Shown here: in pieces, positions 1 through 5,602 of the stretch
Layout of the letters: each line of letters starts with the position of its first letter
How positions within the stretch are numbered: the stretch's first letter is position 1
Source of the DNA: Gammaproteobacteria bacterium
GTDB lineage: Bacteria > Pseudomonadota > Gammaproteobacteria > UBA12402
Assembly: GCA_028282395.1 (NCBI GenBank)
Contig: JANQHY010000067.1
Coordinates: 1 to 6,725 of the forward strand
DNA: 6,725 bases
Reading direction: 5' to 3'
The notes under the pieces: model-generated
Database searches by the model: none
What the model was told of the DNA's origin: nothing
Seen by the model: only the letters and a program-made list of their open reading frames with translations
Program-made: the position numbers and the translations under genes

Positions 1-804
1 TGCTTCACGTGGGCCACCCATTCGCATTGCCAATGGCAATAAACTCAGCATGATTTCCTGTTCGGGGCTATTTCTGAGAATTTTCTCATAGCACCGCACA
101 CGGGTATAATGATCAACATCGCCTGGCTTGGTCATACCCACCACTGGATGGATCAACAAATTTGCCTCTTTCAGCGCCGCTGCACGACAGGTCAACTCTT
201 GATGAGCACGGTGCATCGGGTTGCGTGTTTGAAAAGCAACAATACGCTGCCAATCCCGCATGATGAATAGATTACGCAATTCGCCTGGAGTATAACGCAA
301 ATGACTGAAGTCATAGTGACAGGGTAGTTGAAGTCCAGTGAGCTTCCCTCCTAAATAAACATCTCCAGTAGAATTAAATAGATAACTTACTGCAGGATGT
401 GCCTGGCTCTGTGTTTTAAAAACAGATTGCGCCTCTTGACTTTTGTCAGGATGCCAAATATCTGAAATAGTTAGTATAGCAAGCGGTAATTGCTCAAAGT
501 CACGTAAGACAATTTGATCATTTATATTTAATTGATCGGCAAAGGCCTGATCAACATCGAGAGTAATTGGCATTGGCCAAACTACATCAATACTCTCAAG
601 GCGCATATTATGCAATACACTTAGATAATCCGCCTGCCCCATAAAGCCTTCCAGCGGCGAAAAGCCGCCATTGAGTAATAGCTCAAGATCACACAGTTGG
701 CGGCGATTAAGCACCCACTCAGGCAACCTTACATCAGGCAGTTGCGCTCCTGCCACAATTAACTTTTTAAGCTGGCCGCCATGCGGTGCAATCAAACTCT
801 TCAC
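1..804 (-). CDS. sat: ATP sulfurylase, N-terminal part (partial, continues past left edge)
   Basis: Sulfate adenylyltransferase forms adenylyl sulfate (APS) and pyrophosphate from ATP and sulfate in the cytoplasm. The first 268 residues are visible. They show the N-terminal PUA-like domain with an APHGG start (residues 6-10), the family block NGGFSPLEGFM (45-55), the nucleotide-binding signature QTRNPMHRAHQE (192-203, with the HxxH pair H198/H201) and LAMRMGGPREA at the window edge. The GTG start at 804 is well constrained: an in-frame TAA lies three codons upstream, and a modest AGGG stands about nine bases before it. The wording of these motifs resembles bifunctional Sat/APS-kinase proteins (about 570 residues), but the kinase half would lie outside the window, so bifunctionality is inference. 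Regulation may come from the candidate promoter at 837-866. Assimilatory and dissimilatory roles cannot be told apart here; the bifunctional-like type favours assimilation or PAPS supply. Confidence 0.93.
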   Translation of the reverse strand, partial: MKSLIAPHGGQLKKLIVAGAQLPDVRLPEWVLNRRQLCDLELLLNGGFSPLEGFMGQADYLSVLHNMRLESIDVVWPMPITLDVDQAFADQLNINDQIVLRDFEQLPLAILTISDIWHPDKSQEAQSVFKTQSQAHPAVSYLFNSTGDVYLGGKLTGLQLPCHYDFSHLRYTPGELRNLFIMRDWQRIVAFQTRNPMHRAHQELTCRAAALKEANLLIHPVVGMTKPGDVDHYTRVRCYEKILRNSPEQEIMLSLLPLAMRMGGPREA

Positions 805-836
805 AACTGTTTACCCTACTCTTGCTCAGAAAGGGC

Positions 837-866
837 ATTCTAGCAACCTAGTTAACATAAAATCAA
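837..866 (-). promoter_or_regulatory. Candidate sigma-70 promoter for sat
   Basis: On the minus strand, TTGATT (866-861) and TAGAAT (842-837) are separated by 18 bases. The -10 element matches consensus at five of six positions and the -35 at four of six. Transcription would start near 830, leaving a leader of about 26 bases before the GTG start. The match is only moderate, and other promoters in this AT-rich gap are possible. Confidence 0.35.
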
Positions 867-950
867 CCATCAAACAGCATGCTTGTCTATATCTCATGCA
901 GGTCTAGTCTTCTAAAAAAAGGGAGCTGAAACCCAAATCTTCCTATAATA

Positions 951-979
951 TTGCCAAACAATATGGCCATCTATATAAT
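951..979 (+). promoter_or_regulatory. Near-consensus sigma-70 promoter for the DUF2061 gene
   Basis: TTGCCA (951-956) and TATAAT (974-979) are exactly 17 bases apart, giving a perfect -10, a five-of-six -35 and ideal spacing. It points at the DUF2061 gene 42 bases downstream, with a predicted start of transcription near 986 and a leader of about 35 bases. A second TATAAT at 944-949 has no partner -35. This is the best promoter match I found in the window. Confidence 0.6.
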
Positions 980-1020
980 CAAGTAACTTCAATAACTCTA
1001 AAAATGACGCGATAGCAACA

Positions 1021-1245
1021 ATGAGAATAACGGATTCCCATAGCAAAAGCTTGCTGAAGGCGATAAACTGGCGCATAATTGCTACAGCAGTCACGATGAT
1101 TATTAGTTACTTTATTACTGGCAACGTCAAGTACGCTGCTACTATTGGCATAATTGAAGCAATTACAAAAATATTCCTCTATTATCTCCATGAACGGTTT
1201 TGGCAACTAATTGGCAATGTTAGCAGGCAACGAATTAGCAATTGA
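1021..1245 (+). CDS. DUF2061 family small membrane protein
   Basis: This is a 74-residue protein of the DUF2061 family, whose function is not established. The family pattern is clear: a basic N-terminal stretch SLLKAINWRIIAT (10-22), a first hydrophobic helix at about 19-33 ending in ITG, a second helix at about 38-56 beginning KYAATIGIIEAITK, then the typical LYYLHERFW block (53-61). It is therefore predicted to be an inner-membrane protein with two helices. The ATG at 1021 has no good Shine-Dalgarno sequence; the bases before it read gatagcaaca. The frame has a stop at 976-978 and no other start between, so the start is secure. It is divergent from sat (216-base gap) and convergent with the sulfotransferase gene. 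From memory, some relatives are fused to or lie near APS kinase genes, which would fit the sat neighbour; this needs checking. The overlapping open frames on the opposite strand are shadows. Confidence 0.85.
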   Translation: MRITDSHSKSLLKAINWRIIATAVTMIISYFITGNVKYAATIGIIEAITKIFLYYLHERFWQLIGNVSRQRISN

Positions 1246-1287
1246 CAATACCTCTATTTTACAACCGTGCTAGACCTTGTTCAAAAA

Positions 1288-2142
1288 TTATATTTTCTCA
1301 GCAAAACCCATTTTGCAACCAAGCCTTCTCAATAATGATTTATTTAACTCCTCTCTTAATTGCTCGAGCACGCATAGATCTTTTGCCGTTGTCTGTCGCA
1401 TCATAGGAAGTGATGACAAAGGTTGCAGAGCATAATCAATCCCAATATTATCAAATATCTCTTTCAACAAAATTTCACGTTTTTCTGAAACAAGCTCCTC
1501 ATAATAAACAGTTTTACAAATTCTATTAGAAAAGTATTCTTTTATACGCCGCTTTTCGACACTGATCTCTTTCATCGCTCTTTCAACCATAGATCTATCA
1601 ATAGCAACATCAATATCATTGTCATCAAGCCTTGCTCTCTTTCTAGTTCGATCTGACCAAACGTCACTTTTTCTTGCTTTGACCAAACTATACGCCTGCG
1701 CCAACACATCTTTTCTCTCTATATAGATAAAATAGTCAATGGCTAAATCATCAATGGCTAACCCACGCCTAATTCTTTCAAAAATCTGACAACCATGAAA
1801 ATTTATCACGACAGTATTTAGCTGCCTGCCAAATGCTCCTAAAACTATCTGCTCATAGTAAGCATGCAAAGAGCAGCTCTCTTTTTTTGCAATTTCTCTA
1901 TAACTCTTCTCATACTGATCATGAAAGAATTCACGTATAATACCCAAACCTCTTTGCATTAATAATTCACAGAGTAATTTTGACCCTGACCGTGGGGTTG
2001 AGATAAGTGCCACTCTTTTTATCGCCGAAGTATTAATAGTCTCTTTTTTTCTGATTAAATATGACTGATAAACTTCTTTCATACAGTCATAAATGAATTC
2101 ATTAAGAGCTTTGCCAATCTTTTTCTTGATCTGATCACTCAT
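1288..2142 (-). CDS. Stf0-like PAPS-dependent sulfotransferase
   Basis: This is a 284-residue protein with the sulfotransferase fold. Such enzymes move a sulfuryl group from PAPS to an acceptor, often a carbohydrate or glycolipid. The 5'-phosphosulfate loop is STPRSGSKLL (48-57) after a hydrophobic strand VALI, followed by a helix and EFFH (71-74) as in the Stf0/NodH-like group. The second cofactor region is probably FIYIERKDVLAQAYSLVKAR (138-157), with W162 downstream as in Stf0. A late YYEELVS (213-219) is also typical. Length fits the family (about 250-290). The first 40 residues are basic and poorly conserved. The ATG at 2142 has AGGG seven bases upstream. The gene is AT-rich: 28% GC at 1921-1980 and 32% at 1441-1500, against 55% at 121-180 in sat, which suggests acquisition. 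The acceptor cannot be read from the sequence. No signal peptide or membrane helix is evident, so it is probably cytoplasmic. Confidence 0.82.
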   Translation of the reverse strand: MSDQIKKKIGKALNEFIYDCMKEVYQSYLIRKKETINTSAIKRVALISTPRSGSKLLCELLMQRGLGIIREFFHDQYEKSYREIAKKESCSLHAYYEQIVLGAFGRQLNTVVINFHGCQIFERIRRGLAIDDLAIDYFIYIERKDVLAQAYSLVKARKSDVWSDRTRKRARLDDNDIDVAIDRSMVERAMKEISVEKRRIKEYFSNRICKTVYYEELVSEKREILLKEIFDNIGIDYALQPLSSLPMMRQTTAKDLCVLEQLREELNKSLLRRLGCKMGFAEKI

Positions 2143-2344
2143 TTACTATCCCTATAGCAGCAATACACTTGATTACTACTCTCCTTAATAATAACAAGAT
2201 ATATCTGCCCCCTCAATAGAGATAAATACCCGCTAAACTAACAATATTAAGAGAAATATTTCTACTATACGGACTTTTTCCAGACATCGTGATAATCTAT
2301 CCATATAGATTAGATGACCATAAAAAGAATTGCGGTAATTTATT
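2143..2344. other. Divergent intergenic region with two dyads
   Basis: These 202 bases separate the divergent sulfotransferase and TsaA-family genes and must hold both promoters. I see no reading frame of note. A perfect 12-base palindrome, AGAAATATTTCT, lies at 2252-2263, and a longer inverted repeat lies at 2293-2312. An AAGGAG on the minus strand near 2180-2185 has no usable start codon downstream. No strong consensus promoter was found for either gene. Confidence 0.5.
2293..2312 (+). promoter_or_regulatory. Inverted repeat, candidate operator of the TsaA-family gene
   Basis: The arms TAATCTAT (2293-2300) and ATAGATTA (2305-2312) are perfect 8-base inverted repeats around CCAT. The site lies 32 bases before the ATG at 2345. 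It overlaps a weak promoter-like pair, CAGACA (2281-2286) and TATAGA (2304-2309), spaced by 17 bases. A repressor site across the -10 is one reading; an RNA hairpin in a leader is another. A dyad of this size can also occur by chance in AT-rich DNA. Confidence 0.3.
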
Positions 2345-3175
2345 ATGACAACCAGACGTTTTCTTCTACATCCGATAGCAATTGCTCGTTCTGAACGAAT
2401 AGAGATTAAAGATGATTGGTGGGGAGACGTCTTAACTAGTATTTCATTGGCAGATACGCATACGCTAAAGGGCTATTCACATGCCAATGTAATTTTCCAG
2501 ATGCATCAGGTAAACCTAGAAAAAGCTGTAACCGGCGCTAGACACCCTAGGAATAACCCGACGCTTCCCAGCTTAGGAATCTTTGCTCAACGCGGGAAAA
2601 ATCGCCTTAATAGACTAGGATTATCTTGCGCCGAAATTTATCAAATTGATCATAATCGAATAATATTCAGAGGATTAGATGTAATAGATAAAACACCAAT
2701 ATTAACTATACATCCCTATACAATAGAGAACAGCTGTAAAAAAATTCGTGAACCACAATGGCTCAAAGAGATGATGATAGATTATTTCAGCGGCAATATC
2801 CCAGAGAAACAAGCTTTGACACAACGGCTTAAAAAAATTCAATCTACCCCTTCACTACAAGATGAGAATATCGCTGTTGACTCCCTTGCCAGCGCCAGTG
2901 GCAATAGAAAAAAGGTGGTTATTAACCTAAATGCAGAAAAACTGTCACCTGATTGCACCAAGGGACTAATTGAGTGCTTCTCACATGTCTATTTCATCTA
3001 TCTCTTACCCAAAGAGAATACAATTAACATTGCCACTGCCAAGCTAATGGAAATCGATGCCTACAGGATTACTGTCACTGACACTTTGCTTCCCGATGGC
3101 GCAGAAATTCTCGATATCAAGCCCTATTCAACATATTTTCTACCAGAAGCTGAGAAGGTTTTCTCACCTATTTAA
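2345..3175 (+). CDS. TsaA/TrmO-family SAM-dependent methyltransferase with an extra C-terminal domain
   Basis: The N-terminal part (about residues 8-150) is a TsaA/TrmO-type beta-barrel. In E. coli, TrmO methylates the t6A base at position 37 of some tRNAs using SAM. Family blocks in order: HPIAIARSERIE (9-20), WWGDV (25-29), GYSHANVIF (43-51), GARHPRNNP (64-72), GIFAQRGKNRLNRLG (78-92, SAM-binding loop), RGLDVIDKTPILTIHPY (109-125) and the tail REPQWLKEMMIDYF (135-148). Relatives of this subtype usually end near residue 150-165 as I recall them; this protein runs to 276. After a linker (about 150-190), residues 192-261 resemble the barrel again but lack the SAM loop (separate entry). The ATG at 2345 follows an in-frame TAA (2336-2338), so no longer form exists; the Shine-Dalgarno is weak. 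It converges with the alpha-E gene with only 13 bases between stops. Whether it acts on tRNA is unproven, so I give no gene symbol. Confidence 0.85.
   Translation: MTTRRFLLHPIAIARSERIEIKDDWWGDVLTSISLADTHTLKGYSHANVIFQMHQVNLEKAVTGARHPRNNPTLPSLGIFAQRGKNRLNRLGLSCAEIYQIDHNRIIFRGLDVIDKTPILTIHPYTIENSCKKIREPQWLKEMMIDYFSGNIPEKQALTQRLKKIQSTPSLQDENIAVDSLASASGNRKKVVINLNAEKLSPDCTKGLIECFSHVYFIYLLPKENTINIATAKLMEIDAYRITVTDTLLPDGAEILDIKPYSTYFLPEAEKVFSPI
2918..3127 (+). repeat. Degenerate second TsaA-like barrel segment within the methyltransferase gene
   Basis: Residues 192-261 repeat the architecture of residues 32-125. VINL followed by ECFSHVYFIYLL (210-221) parallels SISL followed by KGYSHANVIFQM (42-53). 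Residues 229-261 align without gaps to residues 93-125 with 11 of 33 identities, including the endings ILDIKPY and ILTIHPY. The intervening segment of the first copy, which holds GARHPR and the GIFAQRGKNR loop, is absent from the second, so this copy should not bind SAM in the usual way. The alignment was made by eye. Confidence 0.6.
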
Positions 3176-3188
3176 ACATGAGATAGCA

Positions 3189-4130
3189 CTATCCTTTCAT
3201 GGTAAAAAACGATTCATAAATAGCTTGGCCCACCCTGTTTAAATTGAACTGCGTCATATCAAGAAACTCATGCAATCCTTTATTAATAACCTCCTTAGCC
3301 GTAGTATTTTTCAAATTATGACACAGCGCCGCCATCTCTTCTGTTGCTGCAATTTCTATTCTTAATGTTTGAGTAATATTTTCCAATGACCTCATTGCCG
3401 CATTCACACAATAGCTAATTGAACGTGGAAAGAACTGGTCAAAAATGAGGAAATGGGTCACGTTAAGATGATCAATGCGGTGAAATTGGCGCCGATACAT
3501 CTGCAAACCATGGGCAGAGCGTAATACTGCCCCCCATTCAACCGCATCATAAGGCGAATCGACGTCCTCAATACTGGGCAACAATAGAAAGTATTTCACG
3601 TCAAGTATTCGTGTGGTTTTATCGGCACGTTCAAGCATACGCCCCAGGCGTGAGAAATGCCATGCCTCATCATGTGACATAGCATCTTCAAACAGACCAG
3701 AGTAGAGGCAACAAGCATTTTTCACCTTCTCATAGAAATTTTGCAGATTATCAATGTGACGTTTACGACTATACTTCTGCACCAAATGATGCAATCGATT
3801 CATCGCCTCCCATTGCTCCCATGGAATAATCTCACGTACAGTACGGGCGTTTTCACGTGCTTTCTCAATACAGGATATAATTGAATTGGGATTTCTTCTA
3901 TCAAAAGTAAGAAATTTTACTACACTCGCTTCACTGTCATCGTCATAGTACTGCGAAAAAGAGTCGTCATCACCAGAGACCTGAACCAATGATTTCCATT
4001 GACTGGCTTCACGCCCCAAGCCCATCTCCATCATTAAACGAATATTGACATCAATAAAGTGAGCTATATTGTCTGCCCGCTCTAAATAACGATTCATCCA
4101 ATAAATTGAATTAGCGACTCTACTTAACAT
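3189..4130 (-). CDS. Alpha-E domain protein (DUF403)
   Basis: This is a 313-residue, mostly alpha-helical protein of the alpha-E (DUF403) family, whose biochemical role is unknown. It nearly always accompanies, or is fused to, circularly permuted ATP-grasp proteins. Family marks: the start MLSRVANSIYWMNRYLERAD (1-20), FLTFDRRNPNSIISCIEKAR (73-92) followed by ENARTVREII, and IFDQFFPRSISYCV (229-242). An internal repeat is visible: YLERADNIAHFIDVN (15-29) matches MLERADKTTRILDVK (165-179), with LERAD and the following DV equally spaced. The open frame extends 20 codons further upstream, but the ATG at 4130 is the better start. It gives the standard family N-terminus, has GGGAGAGG six bases upstream (4144-4137), and begins one base after the stop of the ATP-grasp gene, which implies translational coupling. 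No signal peptide or membrane helix is seen, so it is probably cytoplasmic. Confidence 0.93.
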   Translation of the reverse strand: MLSRVANSIYWMNRYLERADNIAHFIDVNIRLMMEMGLGREASQWKSLVQVSGDDDSFSQYYDDDSEASVVKFLTFDRRNPNSIISCIEKARENARTVREIIPWEQWEAMNRLHHLVQKYSRKRHIDNLQNFYEKVKNACCLYSGLFEDAMSHDEAWHFSRLGRMLERADKTTRILDVKYFLLLPSIEDVDSPYDAVEWGAVLRSAHGLQMYRRQFHRIDHLNVTHFLIFDQFFPRSISYCVNAAMRSLENITQTLRIEIAATEEMAALCHNLKNTTAKEVINKGLHEFLDMTQFNLNRVGQAIYESFFTMKG

Positions 4131-4131
4131 G

Positions 4132-5568
4132 CTATGCCTCTCCCAATACCCAGGTATCTTTACTACCACCACCCTGAGAAGAGTTAACAATCAAGGAATT
4201 CTTCTTTAACGCAACACGTGTCAAGCCACCCGGTAAAACATAAATGGATTTGCTATAAAGAATATAAGGACGAATATCGATATGCCTGCCTTCAATATTG
4301 CGGTCAACCAAAGTTGGACTGCGCGACAAATCCAATGTTGGTTGAGCAATATACTCTCTTGGTGCCGCCTTAATTTTTTCAGCGAACAACCGACGCTCCT
4401 CTACGCTTGACTGTGAACCAATTAACATACCATAGCCACCTGATAGATCGACTCGTTTAACAACAAGCTGCTCGAGATTGGCTAACACATATTCGCGCTG
4501 CTTAGCATCGGCACAGATGTAGGTAGGAACATTGGGAATAATCGGATCCTGATCAAGATAATAACGAATAATCTGCGGTACATAGGCATAAATAGCCTTG
4601 TCATCAGCTATTCCAGTACCCGGCGCATTAGCCAAAGCAACATTGCCCTTATAGTAGCACGCCATCAATCCTGGCACTCCGAGCATAGAATCAGAACGAA
4701 ACAGCTCTGGATCAAGAAAGTCATCATCAATACGTCGATAGATCACATCAACCTTTTCAAACCCTTTTGTTGTACGCAACATAACATGCTCATCAATGAC
4801 AACTAGATCTGAACCTTGCGCTAATGGAACTCCCATCTGCCTAGCCAGATAAGCATGTTCAAAATAGGCCGCATTATAGATACCAGGCGTTAATACGATA
4901 ATGTTGGGTTTTTCAGCACCATTAGGTGCTAAATATTTGAGCGTATCATACAAATGGTCACCATAATCGACAACTGGACGCACTCTCATCTCCTGAAAAG
5001 CTTTTGGAAATGTACGTTTCTGAATGGCGCGACTCTCCAAGACATAAGAGATTCCCGACGGGCAGCGTAGATTATCCTCCAACACATAAAACTGACCATC
5101 TTTATCACGCACTAAATCTGTGCCACTGATGTGTATCCAGATTGACTTGGGTGGCGACAGCCCCTGACACTGCTTTAGATAACAGTTAGAAGATAACAAC
5201 AACTCTCGCGGAATAATTTTATCCTGCAAAATTCTCTGCTCATGATAAATATCATGAATAAACAAATTTAGGGCTTGAATACGCTGCTTCAACCCCTCCT
5301 CTAATATCTGCCACTCATTATTAGCAATAATGCGTGGAATAATATCGAACGGCAGGATTTTTTCAGTTCCTCTCTTATCTTTGTAGACATTAAAGGTATT
5401 ACCCATTTCATAAAGCGCTAACTCTGCAGCTTTCTGCTTACGCTTCAGATCATTGGCAGATAAGGCGTTAATCTGTTCAATCAATGGTGCCGCTATCGGA
5501 TGGGGGTTACCCTGGTTATCAAATAGTTCATCATAAAAATTTTCAATCTGGTAGCGGTCAAAATTCAA
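4132..5568 (-). CDS. Circularly permuted ATP-grasp protein (DUF404/DUF407 type)
   Basis: This is a 478-residue protein of the circularly permuted ATP-grasp family, the usual length for a stand-alone member. ATP-grasp enzymes activate a carboxylate as acyl phosphate and join it to an amine; this family is predicted to form peptide bonds, with unknown substrates. Marks in order: NFYDELFD (10-17), FIHDIYHEQRIL (103-114), YVLEDNLRCPSGISYVLESR (161-180), VIYRRIDDDFLDPELF (275-290), NAPGTGIADDKAIYAYVP (314-331), VVKRVDLSGGYGM (369-381), HIDIRPY (429-435), LPGGLTRVAL (445-454) and NSSQGGGSKDTWVL (462-475). The start is TTG at 5568: a strong AAGGAG (5580-5575) lies six bases before it, and the family N-terminus begins there. 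It follows the transglutaminase gene by 34 bases and is coupled to the alpha-E gene; in many bacteria these last two are fused, here they are separate. Confidence 0.94.
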   Translation of the reverse strand: MNFDRYQIENFYDELFDNQGNPHPIAAPLIEQINALSANDLKRKQKAAELALYEMGNTFNVYKDKRGTEKILPFDIIPRIIANNEWQILEEGLKQRIQALNLFIHDIYHEQRILQDKIIPRELLLSSNCYLKQCQGLSPPKSIWIHISGTDLVRDKDGQFYVLEDNLRCPSGISYVLESRAIQKRTFPKAFQEMRVRPVVDYGDHLYDTLKYLAPNGAEKPNIIVLTPGIYNAAYFEHAYLARQMGVPLAQGSDLVVIDEHVMLRTTKGFEKVDVIYRRIDDDFLDPELFRSDSMLGVPGLMACYYKGNVALANAPGTGIADDKAIYAYVPQIIRYYLDQDPIIPNVPTYICADAKQREYVLANLEQLVVKRVDLSGGYGMLIGSQSSVEERRLFAEKIKAAPREYIAQPTLDLSRSPTLVDRNIEGRHIDIRPYILYSKSIYVLPGGLTRVALKKNSLIVNSSQGGGSKDTWVLGEA

Positions 5569-5574
5569 AAGTCA

Positions 5575-5580
5575 CTCCTT
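5575..5580 (-). promoter_or_regulatory. Strong Shine-Dalgarno that fixes a TTG start
   Basis: AAGGAG on the minus strand, six bases before the TTG at 5568. No ATG or GTG in the frame is as well placed, and the encoded residues after the TTG match the family N-terminus, so this site decides the start of the ATP-grasp gene. Confidence 0.75.
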
Positions 5581-5602
5581 AGCCATTTCCATGCTATGTT
5601 TT

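Noticed and set aside
671..907. Plus-strand 78-residue open frame
   Set aside because: It lies mostly antisense to the start of sat, shows no recognisable motif, and the sat reading frame is clearly the real one.
914..935. Minus-strand T-run after a GGG/CCC stem as a terminator
   Set aside because: The stem is only three base pairs, too weak to call.
912..1206. Two minus-strand open frames opposite the DUF2061 gene
   Set aside because: Their sequences match nothing I recognise, they overlap each other, and the plus-strand frame carries the complete DUF2061 pattern with a good promoter.
900..1277. 8-base inverted repeat AGGTCTAG / CTAGACCT flanking the DUF2061 gene, as mobile-element ends
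   Set aside because: It is too short, with no target duplication or transposase; repeats of this size are expected by chance in a window this long.
3177..3201. Imperfect hairpin between the convergent genes as a bidirectional terminator
   Set aside because: The stem is AT-rich with a three-base bulge, the loop is cramped, and no run of T follows on either strand.
3057..3242. Plus-strand 61-residue frame across the convergent gene ends
   Set aside because: It is an out-of-frame shadow of the methyltransferase gene's end and of the antisense of the alpha-E gene.
4131..4190. Longer start for the alpha-E protein (20 extra residues)
   Set aside because: The added residues are antisense-like filler inside the end of the ATP-grasp gene, with no family match. 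The start at 4130 has a good ribosome site and the conserved N-terminus.
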